From: Meiothermus ruber DSM 1279
Lineage (GTDB): Bacteria > Deinococcota > Deinococci > Deinococcales > Thermaceae
Direction of reading: 5' to 3'
DNA length: 64,000 nucleotides
NCBI RefSeq assembly: GCF_000024425.1
Contig: NC_013946.1
Location: 1,488,001 to 1,552,000, forward strand
Part shown: in pieces, positions 1-9,737 of the stretch
Layout: each line of letters starts with the position of its first letter
How positions within the stretch are numbered: the first letter of the stretch is position 1
The notes under the pieces: model-generated
The model's database searches: none
What the model saw: only the letters and a program-made list of their open reading frames with translations
Told to the model about the DNA's origin: nothing
Translations under genes and position numbers: made by a program

Positions 1-508
1 CGCCACGGTCATCCAGACCGCGGCCCGGCGCCGGGTGCCCAGCTTCAGCCACTACAACTCGATGTACAAGTACGCGCCCGACTACGTGGTCTCGGGGCAG
101 TTGGTGGACTGGAGCGTCATTTACATCGACATCCTGAAAAAGGTGCAGAACGGCACCTACACCCCCAGGAACCTGCAAAACGTGGACTACTGGTGGCTGG
201 CCCGCGAGAAAGCGGTGATGCTGGGGGCCCAGGTGGGCATGCCCATCAACCCCAAGTTCGAGGCGGCCCTGAAGCAGGCCAGCATGACCGTGAACGGCAA
301 GAAAGTGAGCGTCTACGACCGGGTGATGGAGCTGTACAAAGACATCCAGAGCGCCAACCCCAAATGGGATCCCTTCACCGGCCCCATCCGTGACCGCAAC
401 GGGATTCTGCGCGTGCCGGCAGGGCGCAAGATGACCGTGAAGGAGCTCAACGAGATGCAGTGGGTGGCCCCTGGGGTGGTGGGCCCGGTGCCAGACGAGC
501 CCAAATAA
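1..508 (+). CDS. BMP-family ABC transporter substrate-binding protein, C-terminal part
   Basis: The reading frame is open from base 2, so the gene begins before the window. About 168 residues are visible, ending at a TAA at 506-508. The text resembles the C-terminal lobe of the Bmp/Med family (PnrA-like) of periplasmic binding proteins, which deliver purine nucleosides to an ABC importer. The two downstream genes deaminate adenine and guanine, which fits purine uptake followed by salvage. No membrane segment is visible in this part. The family call rests on resemblance of the tail only, since the signal peptide and ligand-binding N-terminal lobe lie outside the window. Confidence 0.7.
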   Translation, partial: ATVIQTAARRRVPSFSHYNSMYKYAPDYVVSGQLVDWSVIYIDILKKVQNGTYTPRNLQNVDYWWLAREKAVMLGAQVGMPINPKFEAALKQASMTVNGKKVSVYDRVMELYKDIQSANPKWDPFTGPIRDRNGILRVPAGRKMTVKELNEMQWVAPGVVGPVPDEPK

Positions 509-527
509 TCTCAGCGGAAGCTTTCTG

Positions 528-559
528 CCTGGCCTGGTCTGTCCAGGCCAGGTTTTTTT
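528..559 (+). terminator. Intrinsic terminator after the BMP gene
   Basis: A perfect 10-bp inverted repeat (CCTGGCCTGG / CCAGGCCAGG, loop of five) is followed by seven T. It starts 19 bases after the stop codon and separates this gene from ade. Confidence 0.9.
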
Positions 560-616
560 GGCAGGGCGGGCCTGCGCTTGCGAGGGGCCTGGGCTTGCCT
601 GTACCATGCGCAGAAC

Positions 617-2362
617 ATGAACCTCCAGCTATCCGATCTCCAGTACGCAGTGGACGTGGCGATGGGCCGTCAGCCGGGAAGCCTGCTGCTCAAAAATGCG
701 CGGCTGGTCAATGTGTTCACGCTGGAAATCCAGCACACCCACATCCTGCTGGCCGGGCGGCTGATAGCCGCGGTGGGGCCGGCGTACGCTCAGGCCCCGG
801 CAGCCGAGGTGGTGGATCTGGAGGGCCGCTGGGTGGCCCCCGGCCTGATTGACGGGCACGTGCACCTCGAGTCCTCCCTGGTCTCGCCGGCGGAGTACGC
901 CAAGGGGGTGGTGCCCCGGGGGGTGACCGGGGTGGTCACCGACCCCCACGAGATCGCCAATGTGGCCGGGGTAGCGGGCATCGAGTGGCTGATGCAGGCC
1001 AGCGAGGGGCTGCCCCTGGAGGTCTGGATCACCGTGCCCTCCTCGGTGCCTTCCACGCCCCTCGAGACCAGCGGTGCGGTGCTGGGGCTGGCCGAAATTG
1101 AGCGGCTGCTGGCCCACCCGAGGGTGGTGGGGGTGGCCGAGCTGATGAGCTTTCCGGCCATCCTGGCCGCCGACGCCACCGAGCTTGGCAAGGTGCTCCT
1201 GGCCGAGCGCTCCCGCAAGTCGCCCGAAGGCCATGCCCCCACCCTGGTGGGGCCTGCGCTGCAGGGCTATTTAGCCAGCGGCATCGCCTCCGATCACGAG
1301 AGCACCACCCTGGAGGAGGGGCGGGCCAAGCTCGAGGCCGGCTGCTTCCTGATGGTGCGCGAAGGCTCGACCACCCGCAACCTGGAGGCCCTGGCCCCGC
1401 TGCTGCGCCCGGAACATGGTGAGCGCATCGGCCTGGTGACCGACGATCGGCTGCCCTCCGACCTGCTCAGGGAGGGTGGGGTGGACTTCCTGGTGCGCAA
1501 GGCCATCGGGCTGGGGGTAGACCCGGCCTATGCCATCCGCGCCGGTAGCTGGAACGTGGCCCGCCACTACCGTCTTTTGCGCCGAGGCGCTATTGCCCCC
1601 GGCTTCCAGGCCGACCTGGTGGTGCTGGACGACCTGCACAGCTTCCGGGCCCAGGCCGTCTACCAGCAAGGCCGCCGGGTGGCCCGCCAGGGGCGGCTGG
1701 AGGTGGCCCTGCCCAAGACCGAAGTCTCGGGGGCGGTTTCGCACACCGTGCGGCTGCCCGAACTGCACCCCCAGGATCTGCAAATACCGGCCAGCCCGGG
1801 GAAGGTGCGGGTGATCCGGGCCATACCGCACCAGGTGCTAACCGCCGAGGAGCACCTCGAGCCCACCGTGCGCGATGGGGAGGTGGTGGCCGACCCCAGC
1901 CGCGACCTGGCCAAGCTGGTGTGTTTTGAGCGCCACGGCAAAAACGGCCGCATCGGTAAGGGTCTGGTGACCGCGTTTGGCCTGCAAAAAGGAGCCCTGG
2001 CCTGCACGGTGGGCCACGACCACCACAACCTGATGGCGGTGGGGGTCTCGGACGCCGACATCGTAACGGCGGCCCGCCGGCTCTGGGCCCTGGGCGGTGG
2101 GATGGTGGCGGTGGCCGACGGCGAGGTGCTGGCCGAGCTGGCCCTGCCCATCGCCGGCCTGATGACCGATGAGCCGCTGGAGGTGGTGGACGCCCGGCTA
2201 CAGGACCTCGAGGCCGCCGCCAAAACCCTGGGGGTGACCCTGCCCGACCCCTACATGGCGCTTTCCTTCCTGGGCCTGGCGGTGATCCCCGAGCTGCGCC
2301 TGACCGACCACGGTCTGGTGGATGTGCGGCAGGGGGCGGTGGTGGGGCTCTTTGTAGAATAG
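617..2362 (+). CDS. ade: Adenine deaminase
   Basis: Hydrolyses adenine to hypoxanthine and ammonia in purine salvage. The protein is 581 residues from the ATG at 617, close to the usual 570-600 for bacterial Ade. It has the amidohydrolase metal motif GLIDGHVHLESS near residue 77, and the family's second metal-binding C-terminal domain is present. The frame is open further upstream to an ATG at 578, but that start would add residues unlike the family; 617 gives the normal N-terminus. guaD begins seven bases after the stop, so the two are probably co-transcribed. Identification is from clear whole-length resemblance. Confidence 0.93.
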   Translation: MNLQLSDLQYAVDVAMGRQPGSLLLKNARLVNVFTLEIQHTHILLAGRLIAAVGPAYAQAPAAEVVDLEGRWVAPGLIDGHVHLESSLVSPAEYAKGVVPRGVTGVVTDPHEIANVAGVAGIEWLMQASEGLPLEVWITVPSSVPSTPLETSGAVLGLAEIERLLAHPRVVGVAELMSFPAILAADATELGKVLLAERSRKSPEGHAPTLVGPALQGYLASGIASDHESTTLEEGRAKLEAGCFLMVREGSTTRNLEALAPLLRPEHGERIGLVTDDRLPSDLLREGGVDFLVRKAIGLGVDPAYAIRAGSWNVARHYRLLRRGAIAPGFQADLVVLDDLHSFRAQAVYQQGRRVARQGRLEVALPKTEVSGAVSHTVRLPELHPQDLQIPASPGKVRVIRAIPHQVLTAEEHLEPTVRDGEVVADPSRDLAKLVCFERHGKNGRIGKGLVTAFGLQKGALACTVGHDHHNLMAVGVSDADIVTAARRLWALGGGMVAVADGEVLAELALPIAGLMTDEPLEVVDARLQDLEAAAKTLGVTLPDPYMALSFLGLAVIPELRLTDHGLVDVRQGAVVGLFVE

Positions 2363-2368
2363 GTCGGC

Positions 2369-3661
<1,293 letters not shown>

Positions 3662-3666
3662 CCCGC

Positions 3667-4236
3667 ATGGAACAGGTGTATGTGCTTCCGGCCTCGGTGT
3701 TTCCAGCGGCCCAGGCTTCCCTCATCCCGCTCGAGGCCGCGCTCTTACGGAGAATTGAGCAGGAGGGGTTTTTCCTCAAGCGCCCCCAGGCCGAGGAAGA
3801 CCCCACCCACCGCCAGATCATCCCCTATGCGGTGGTGCGCCACCGGGGCCGGTTTTTCCTGATGCGCCGCACCAAAGGCGGGGCCGAGGCCCGGCTCCAC
3901 AACCGGTACACCCTGGGCGTGGGCGGGCACATCAACCCCGAAGATGTGGGCGGCAACCCGGTCTTGGATGGGCTGCGCCGCGAACTTCTGGAAGAGGTGG
4001 GCGTTCGGGCCTACACCGCGCAGCCCGTGGGCTTCATCGTTATGGCCGACAGCCCGGTGAGCCGGGTGCACGCGGGCGTGGTGTTTGTGGTAGAGGCGGA
4101 AGACGAACCGCGGGTGATGGAAGCGGAGAAGCTCGAGGGCCGCCTGGCCTCGCTGGAAGAGGTGCAGCAGGTGTACGAGGGGCTCGAGGGCTGGTCGAAG
4201 GTGGTGGTGGACTGGCTCAGGGCTAGATGTTTTTGA
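3667..4236 (+). CDS. Nudix hydrolase with a widened Nudix box
   Basis: The ATG at 3667 lies just after the guaD stop; an in-frame TTG at 3658 would overlap it. The protein is 189 residues. A Nudix box is recognisable: GGHINPED followed by RRELLEEVGV, the helix that binds divalent metal. Between the conserved Glu and the RE pair there are about 12 residues instead of the canonical seven, so the loop carries an insertion. The substrate cannot be told. Its place after two purine deaminases is suggestive of nucleotide metabolism but is only context. The stop overlaps the end of the convergent methyltransferase gene by 14 bases. Confidence 0.8.
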   Translation: MEQVYVLPASVFPAAQASLIPLEAALLRRIEQEGFFLKRPQAEEDPTHRQIIPYAVVRHRGRFFLMRRTKGGAEARLHNRYTLGVGGHINPEDVGGNPVLDGLRRELLEEVGVRAYTAQPVGFIVMADSPVSRVHAGVVFVVEAEDEPRVMEAEKLEGRLASLEEVQQVYEGLEGWSKVVVDWLRARCF

Positions 4237-5023
4237 AAGCCAGAATCTCGAGGGCATCTTGGCGGTTTCCGTCACAACTGATACGGCGGGGCGCTGGCAG
4301 GACGATGATTGCATAGCCCGCTTTGGTGTAGAGTTCGTGAATTCGATCGGTGAGTTGGTTGGAAATTATCACGGGGCCGCGATGCTTTTCTAGGTACTCC
4401 ACCAAACGAACCTGATCATTCCAGGAAAACCCTCCCGGACTGTACTGCGTGAATTCAACGTCATAAGGCGGATCGGCGTACACGAAAGCGTCGGGGTCAA
4501 TTGCAAGTTCGCTGAAGTCGCCGGTCTTAAACTCCCAGTCGCGGAAAACTTCTCTGTAGCCTGAGAAATCGGTCTGGTAGTTGACCGTCTTATACTTTCC
4601 AAACGGCACATTAAACTCACCCGAAGCGTTGAAGCGACACAGCCCGTTGTAGCCCGTTCGGTTGAGATAGTAGAACAGCGCCGCCGCTTCAGCAGTATTG
4701 GCTCTTTTCTCACGTATGAGCTGATTGAAACGCTTGCGATAGTCTAGATAGAATTCCCGCTCGTAAACCATTGGTATCGAAATTTGCAGCCCACGTCGAA
4801 CCCACTGATAAAAGTTGATCAGATGAGGGTTGCTATCGTTCAGCAGAGCTGATTTAGGTCTCAGGCCCAAAGTGACCCCCATTCCGCCAACAAAGGGTTC
4901 GACGAAAAGCCGGTCACGGTGTTTAGACCAGTGCGGCTGGAGGTGTTTCACCAGCCAGCGTTTCCCTCCAGCCCACTTGAGCAGCGGAGGCAGGTCAGCC
5001 CTAAAAAGCGGTTCGGCTACCAT
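4223..5023 (-). CDS. D12-class (Dam-like) adenine-N6 DNA methyltransferase
   Basis: The 266-residue protein has the N-terminal SAM-binding motif KWAGGKRWLV (residues 16-25), FVEPFVGGMGV (motif I) and the catalytic DPPY (near residue 188). This is the alpha-class order of Dam and M.MboI/M.DpnII enzymes, many of which methylate GATC; specificity here is not shown. It starts eight bases after the stop of the upstream nuclease gene, so the two form a restriction-modification unit. The stretch is visibly AT-richer than its surroundings and lacks the CTCGAG palindrome common in neighbouring genes, which suggests horizontal gain. Confidence 0.88.
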   Translation of the reverse strand: MVAEPLFRADLPPLLKWAGGKRWLVKHLQPHWSKHRDRLFVEPFVGGMGVTLGLRPKSALLNDSNPHLINFYQWVRRGLQISIPMVYEREFYLDYRKRFNQLIREKRANTAEAAALFYYLNRTGYNGLCRFNASGEFNVPFGKYKTVNYQTDFSGYREVFRDWEFKTGDFSELAIDPDAFVYADPPYDVEFTQYSPGGFSWNDQVRLVEYLEKHRGPVIISNQLTDRIHELYTKAGYAIIVLPAPRRISCDGNRQDALEILAFKNI

Positions 5024-5031
5024 TGGTCACC

Positions 5032-5439
5032 TCATTCTCTACAAAAAAACCGCTTGAACCAAAGATCGGCATATTCCTCGCGCACGAACCCCTCAACCAT
5101 AGCCCAGCGTTCGTAGGATTGGCGAAAGCCTGCCCCGGAAAACACAACGATGGAATGAACACCCAACAAACGGTCTCGTTTGGCTTCCTCAAGGGCCCGA
5201 AACAGCTTGTCTTCTGCCGAGCCACTGGTTTTTTGTTCTTTACACTCAATATAGAGGTAGGGTTTGAGTTCACCGTTCTCCTTTCGCAAAACGGCAATAT
5301 CTACCCTTCTACCGGTTTCTCGAATGGCACTTCCCAATGGAGAGAGGTATTCCTCTTGCACTACATAATCGTTCAGTCCACAGTTTTTTAGGATTTGCTC
5401 CAGTAAAAACTTGATTCGCTCACGTAGGCTTGCGGACAT
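5032..5439 (-). CDS. Small PD-(D/E)XK endonuclease, probable restriction partner
   Basis: The protein has 135 residues. It shows a PD-(D/E)XK-type signature: an Asp in GRRVDIAVL (about residues 43-51) and IECKEQ (about residues 64-69), as in the N-terminal nuclease domain of HsdR-type and small restriction endonucleases. It lies directly upstream of and on the same strand as the D12 methyltransferase, so it is most simply the restriction enzyme of that pair. It is short even for type II enzymes (PvuII is about 157 residues), and no separate target-recognition domain is evident. Recognition sequence is unknown. The nuclease fold is well supported by motif; the restriction role is inferred from context. 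Confidence 0.72.
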   Translation of the reverse strand: MSASLRERIKFLLEQILKNCGLNDYVVQEEYLSPLGSAIRETGRRVDIAVLRKENGELKPYLYIECKEQKTSGSAEDKLFRALEEAKRDRLLGVHSIVVFSGAGFRQSYERWAMVEGFVREEYADLWFKRFFCRE

Positions 5440-5522
5440 ACCAAGAGTTTATGATAGGAACCATTATCTGACCAGATCATCTGAAGAAGACAGAACCGAA
5501 CCTGCTAGACTTGGCTATCCGG

Positions 5523-5549
5523 TTGTTATAAACTTTGACTCGGTATAAA
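5523..5549 (+). promoter_or_regulatory. Promoter-like AT-rich segment before the beta-oxidation gene
   Basis: The 155-base gap 5440-5594 is the only spacer between two divergent genes. It holds TTGTTA (5523-5528) and TATAAA (5544-5549) with a short 15-base spacing. The downstream gene has a strong ribosome site, GGAGGA at 5585-5590. The promoter assignment is weak. Confidence 0.3.
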
Positions 5550-5594
5550 AATAGCTAACCCAAAGCTATAACCCTTTTTCGCCTGGAGGACAGA

Positions 5595-7886
5595 ATGCGA
5601 ATCAAGAAGATCGGTGTGGTGGGTTCGGGGACGATGGGCGGTGCGATTGCCGCGCTGGCGGCCTCGGCGGGGGTGCCGGTGGTGATGCTGGACATTCCCG
5701 GCCAGGAAGACAAGCTCGAGCTGGTCAAAAAAGGCCTCGAGCGCCAGCTCAAGAGCAAGCCGGCTAGCTTCATGGACAAAAGCCGGGCCTCCTTAATCGA
5801 GCTGGGCACCACCGACGAGCTGGAAAAACTCAAAGACTGCGACTGGATCGTGGAGGTCATCATCGAGAAGCCGGAGCCCAAGCAGGCTTTGTTCGCCCGG
5901 ATCGAGGCCCTGGGCACCCAGGCCATCGTGAGCTCCAACACCTCCGGCATCCCCATGAAAACCCTGCTGGAGGGGCGGGGTGAGGCCTTCCGCAAGCGCT
6001 TTTTGGGCACGCACTTCTTCGCCCCGGTGCGCTACCTGCACCTGCTGGAACTGATTCCCACCCCCGAGACCGACCCGGCGGTGCTCGAGACCATGCGCCG
6101 CTTTGGCGAGCGCATTCTGGGTAAGGGCACGGTCATCTGCAAAGACGCCCCCGGCTTCATCGCCAACCGGCTGGGGGTGTTTGGGATGGCCCAGGCCATG
6201 CGCCTGATGATGTCGGAGGGCCTCACCATCGACGAGGTGGACGCCCTCACCGGCCCGCTGGTGGGTCGCCCCAAGAGCGCCACCTTCCGTACCGGCGACA
6301 TCTCCGGTCTGGACGTGCTCAAGCTGGTCTCCACCGAGCTTTCGCACACCACCGGCGAGGACTTCCGTATGCCCGACTGGGTAGAGAGCCTCATCCAGCA
6401 GGGCCACCTGGGCGAGAAAACCGGGGCTGGCTTCTACAAAAAGGTGGGCAAGGACATCTACACCTACGACTACACCAGCGGCGAGTACAAGCCCCAGCAG
6501 AAACTGCGCCTGGATGAAATCGCCGCCATCAAAGACCTGCCCCTCAACGAGCGCTTGAAGCGGGTGGGCGACCTGCCCGGCAAGTACGGGGCTTTTGCCC
6601 GCAAGCTGTTTTTGTACAACGCCCACTACGCCCTCGAGAAAGCCCAGGAAATCGCCTACGACATCGTCTCGGTAGACCGGGCGCTGGAGTGGGGCTTCGC
6701 CTGGGAGCAGGGCCCCTTCAAGAACATGGACGCGGTGGGCCTGGACTACCTGCGCAAGGGCTTCGCTGAGCTGGGCCTGCCCGAGCCCGAGCTGCTCAAA
6801 AAAGCCCAGGGCAGCTTCTACAAAGACGGCCACTACCTGGGCTTCGATGGGCAGTACCACCCCATCCCGGCGGAAGAGGGGGTGATCCGACTGCAAACGG
6901 TTAAGCAGGCCGGCAAGACCCTGCTGGAAGGGAAGGAGTACGCCCTGCTCGACCTGGGCGATGGGGTGGCCCTCTTCGAGAACCGGGCCAAGATGGGCAC
7001 CTGGGGGGACGGCTCCATCTCCGGGCTGCACAAAGCCCTGGACTGGGTGGAGGCCAACGGCTATGCGGGGCTGGTGATCGGGCACGAAGACCCCCGCACC
7101 TTTAGCGCCGGGGCCAACCTGGCGCTGGTGCTGATGGCCGCCCAGGAGGGGGCCTGGGACGACCTCGAGCTAGCCACCCGCCGCTTCCAGCAGACCTCCA
7201 TGCGCCTGCGCCGCTCACCCTTCCCGGTGGTGGCCGCGCCCTTCGGCCTGACCCTGGGTGGCGGGGCCGAGTTCAGCCTGCACAGCAGCGCCATTCAGGC
7301 CCACGCCGAGCTTTACATGGGCCTGGTCGAGACCGGGGTGGGCCTGCTGCCCGGTGGGGGCGGCACCAAGGAGATGCTTTTCCGCTTCACCCAGGAGCTT
7401 GCGGCCTATGGGCCCGAGATTGACCTGTTCGAAGGGGTCAAGCGGGCCTTCCAGATGATCATGCTGGCCCAGACCAGCACCAGCGCCCTCGAGGCCCGCA
7501 ACATGGGCTTTTTGCGCCCGAGCGACGGTATCAGCATGAACCGCGACCGCCTGATCGCCGACGCCAAGCGCCGGGTGCTCTTCATGGCCCCCGACTTCGT
7601 GCCACAACCCCCCATGAAGGTGCGGGCCCTGGGCAAGGAGGCGCTGGGCAACCTGCACTACGCCCTGTGGCAGTTCCAGGAAGCCAAACAGGCCAGCGAG
7701 CACGACGTGGTGGTGGGCAAAGCCGTGGCCTACGTCCTGTGCGGTGGCGACGGGCCGGCCCGCGAGGTAACCGAGCAGGACATCCTGGATCTGGAACGCG
7801 AAGGCTTCCTCAAACTCCTGGGCACCAAGAAAACCCAGGAGCGCATCGCCCATACCCTCAAGACCGGCAAACCTCTGAGAAACTAA
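5595..7886 (+). CDS. Fused 3-hydroxyacyl-CoA dehydrogenase / enoyl-CoA hydratase
   Basis: A bifunctional fatty-acid beta-oxidation enzyme of 763 residues. The NAD-binding domain comes first (GSGTMGGAIA, residues 10-19; THFFAPV; DAPGFIANRLG), followed by the 3HCDH C-terminal domain. The crotonase-like hydratase half follows (FSAGANLAL about residues 502-510; GLTLGGGAEFSLHS; LPGGGGTKEM). This dehydrogenase-then-hydratase order is the reverse of E. coli FadB. The ATG at 5595 is well supported by GGAGGA five bases upstream. It likely acts in the cytosol with a thiolase encoded elsewhere. Family assignment is firm; chain-length preference is not visible. Confidence 0.92.
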   Translation: MRIKKIGVVGSGTMGGAIAALAASAGVPVVMLDIPGQEDKLELVKKGLERQLKSKPASFMDKSRASLIELGTTDELEKLKDCDWIVEVIIEKPEPKQALFARIEALGTQAIVSSNTSGIPMKTLLEGRGEAFRKRFLGTHFFAPVRYLHLLELIPTPETDPAVLETMRRFGERILGKGTVICKDAPGFIANRLGVFGMAQAMRLMMSEGLTIDEVDALTGPLVGRPKSATFRTGDISGLDVLKLVSTELSHTTGEDFRMPDWVESLIQQGHLGEKTGAGFYKKVGKDIYTYDYTSGEYKPQQKLRLDEIAAIKDLPLNERLKRVGDLPGKYGAFARKLFLYNAHYALEKAQEIAYDIVSVDRALEWGFAWEQGPFKNMDAVGLDYLRKGFAELGLPEPELLKKAQGSFYKDGHYLGFDGQYHPIPAEEGVIRLQTVKQAGKTLLEGKEYALLDLGDGVALFENRAKMGTWGDGSISGLHKALDWVEANGYAGLVIGHEDPRTFSAGANLALVLMAAQEGAWDDLELATRRFQQTSMRLRRSPFPVVAAPFGLTLGGGAEFSLHSSAIQAHAELYMGLVETGVGLLPGGGGTKEMLFRFTQELAAYGPEIDLFEGVKRAFQMIMLAQTSTSALEARNMGFLRPSDGISMNRDRLIADAKRRVLFMAPDFVPQPPMKVRALGKEALGNLHYALWQFQEAKQASEHDVVVGKAVAYVLCGGDGPAREVTEQDILDLEREGFLKLLGTKKTQERIAHTLKTGKPLRN

Positions 7887-7975
7887 GCACCCAACCGATG
7901 GCAGTCCGGGCCCCGCTCGAGTGCAAAAATCACCGGTGGGGCCCGGTGGTCTTGCTAGGGTGGGCCTTGGGGGGG

Positions 7976-8578
7976 ATGATTCGGGGAATGGCCCAGCTCG
8001 ACGCCGTCAAGGGAGTTGCACAGGCGCTCAAGCACCTGGAAAGGGGAGAAGCTGCGCAGGCCCTGCGAGTGCTCGATAAAGTTTCCTGGGCAGATCTGGG
8101 CTGGCCGGATTACTGGCGGGTGCGGGCCGAGGCTTTTTTGCTGCTGGGGGAGGCCAGACGGGCGGCCAAGTGCGCCGAGGAAGGTTTGCACGAGGCCCCG
8201 GATAACCTCGAGCTGCTTGTGGTGTACATTCGTGCTTTGCTGCAAGCGCAGGACTACCACAAGGCCCAGGAGGCGCTGAACCACGCGTCGCAGCTATTTC
8301 CGCAGAGCCTCGAGCTCCAGCAGTTGGCCGAGACCCTTGCACAGCACGAAACAGCTAGCCACCCCCTGCCCCCTTCGCCAATGGAAGCCTGGCGCCAGCC
8401 CAAAAACCGGCCCTCGAGGAAGCCACTGTTTGATGAGGCCGAGGCCCGGGCCATCCGCCGGGCTTTCCAAACCCCTGCCTATAAGCCGAGAAACCGGCCA
8501 GGTTTTGTGCTCCGGGCCTTTTTGTGCCTGCTGCTGGGCCTGGGCTTGTACTGGCTCTGGGCGCGAAACCCTGGCTGA
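7976..8578 (+). CDS. TPR protein with a C-terminal membrane anchor
   Basis: About 200 residues. The body consists of helical tetratricopeptide-like repeats (for example LERGEAAQALRVLDKV, LLLGEARRAAKCAEEGL, AQDYHKAQEALNHASQLF). A hydrophobic segment ends the protein (FVLRAFLCLLLGLGLYWLW), which should anchor it in the membrane with the TPR part in the cytoplasm. The start is uncertain: ATGs at 7898, 7976 and 7988 are all in frame and none has an ideal ribosome site. The function is unknown; it may be a scaffold. The next gene is 57 bases downstream on the same strand. Confidence 0.65.
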   Translation: MIRGMAQLDAVKGVAQALKHLERGEAAQALRVLDKVSWADLGWPDYWRVRAEAFLLLGEARRAAKCAEEGLHEAPDNLELLVVYIRALLQAQDYHKAQEALNHASQLFPQSLELQQLAETLAQHETASHPLPPSPMEAWRQPKNRPSRKPLFDEAEARAIRRAFQTPAYKPRNRPGFVLRAFLCLLLGLGLYWLWARNPG

Positions 8579-8635
8579 GACCGGGGATCACACCCAATGT
8601 GGGCTGTGATTCGTAGGATGCCGGCAGGATTTCGT

Positions 8636-9130
8636 ATGCTGTTGTGGATGCGTCGCTGGATCTGGTTTGTTCTGCCCCTGATCGGACTGGTAGGGTGGTG
8701 GTTGCTTCAGCCTAAACCAACTGCTGCGCCGGAGGCTTTACCCTCCGCAACCCTGCAGCGGCTGGACGGCCCGGCCGTCCAACTGTCCGACTTTAAAGGC
8801 AAGCCCATCGTGCTCAACGCCTGGGCCACCTGGTGCGGCCCTTGCCGGCGCGAGATGCCGCTCCTGGTGGAGGCCGCACGCGCCCACCCGGGGATCCAGT
8901 TTATTTTTCTGAACATCAGCGATGGCCCGGAGGCCGTAAAGGCTTTCCAGCGGGAACTCAAGCTGCAAATCCCCAACGTGCTGCTGGACCCCGAAGCCAC
9001 ACTCAGCGATCCCTTGCGCATTCAGGGCTTGCCAGTGACCCTGTTTTACAACGCCGAGGGCGTGCTGGTGAACCGCCACATCGGCGAGATAAAAGCTGAG
9101 ACGCTCGAGGCCCTGCTCAAAGCCTTGTAG
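8636..9130 (+). CDS. TlpA/ResA-like membrane-anchored thiol-disulfide oxidoreductase
   Basis: From ATG 8636 (AGGA six bases upstream) the protein is 164 residues. It has an N-terminal membrane helix (WIWFVLPLIGLVGWWLL) and then a thioredoxin fold with the redox motif WCGPC and the cis-Pro loop GLPVTLF. ATGs at 8597 and 8618 are in frame but have worse ribosome sites. Proteins of this type reduce extracytoplasmic disulfides, often for cytochrome c maturation, but no cytochrome genes are nearby, so the partner is unknown. It ends eight bases before the convergent Fur-family gene. Confidence 0.88.
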   Translation: MLLWMRRWIWFVLPLIGLVGWWLLQPKPTAAPEALPSATLQRLDGPAVQLSDFKGKPIVLNAWATWCGPCRREMPLLVEAARAHPGIQFIFLNISDGPEAVKAFQRELKLQIPNVLLDPEATLSDPLRIQGLPVTLFYNAEGVLVNRHIGEIKAETLEALLKAL

Positions 9131-9137
9131 CCGCGGG

Positions 9138-9530
9138 CTAGGGGTGGGGATCAAGGCACTGGGTGCACCGGCCATATAGCACAATTTCGTGGCGCTCGGT
9201 TTTGAAGCCCTGGGGCGCCATAAACGAGAAGTCCCCTGGACAGCCCTCGAGCTCGAAGACCTTGCCACAGCGTGTGCAATGGAAGTGATGGTGGTGTTTT
9301 TTGCCAGATAGCTCGTAGCGCGGGGCCTCACCGGGGAGTTCAACCGGGATCGCGCTGCCCTCTTCGACCAAACCCTTCAGGGTGCGATAGACGGTTGCGA
9401 TGCCCAGGCCGGGCACCTTGTGCCGGGCGGCCTCGAGCACCTCGGAGGGGGAGAGCGGTCGGTTGAGCTCTTGCATCACCTGACGGATGGCCTGCCGCTG
9501 GCGTGTGGAGCGCTCCATACTCTTCAGCAT
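9138..9530 (-). CDS. Fur-family metal-responsive repressor, probably Zur
   Basis: About 130 residues, with the Fur winged helix (SPSEVLEAARHK...GIATVYRTLKGLVEEG), the metal-site run KKHHHHFHC and two CxxC pairs (CTRC, CTQC) for structural zinc. The ATG at 9530 has AAGAGG ten bases upstream; 9551 would start inside the operator and 9518 has no spaced ribosome site. The divergent neighbour is a zinc-binding protein, and a palindromic operator lies between them, so zinc sensing is the best guess over iron. Autoregulation is likely because the operator covers its own start region. Confidence 0.85.
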   Translation of the reverse strand: MLKSMERSTRQRQAIRQVMQELNRPLSPSEVLEAARHKVPGLGIATVYRTLKGLVEEGSAIPVELPGEAPRYELSGKKHHHHFHCTRCGKVFELEGCPGDFSFMAPQGFKTERHEIVLYGRCTQCLDPHP

Positions 9531-9548
9531 AGCAGATGGGCCTCTTGA

Positions 9549-9574
9549 CATAATGATAATGGGTTATCATTATG
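9549..9574. promoter_or_regulatory. Fur/Zur-type operator
   Basis: A perfect inverted repeat with 11-bp arms (CATAATGATAA and TTATCATTATG) and a 4-base centre. The ATAATGATAA arm is typical of Fur/Zur boxes. It lies just upstream of the Fur-family gene and about 160 bases upstream of znuA. Confidence 0.88.
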
Positions 9575-9737
9575 AATGCGGTGCAGCAGAGGCTTCATAA
9601 AGCCGGCCTGCGGTTTAACTTGGGACTATCTTTGTGAAATGCTGGAAATACCCTGAAAAGCGGATGGTAAAGAAAACGCCGTCTTTCGCTTGGGAGGGGT
9701 AGAAGGCTGCCCACCTGAAGACGCGAGGAGGTTATGC

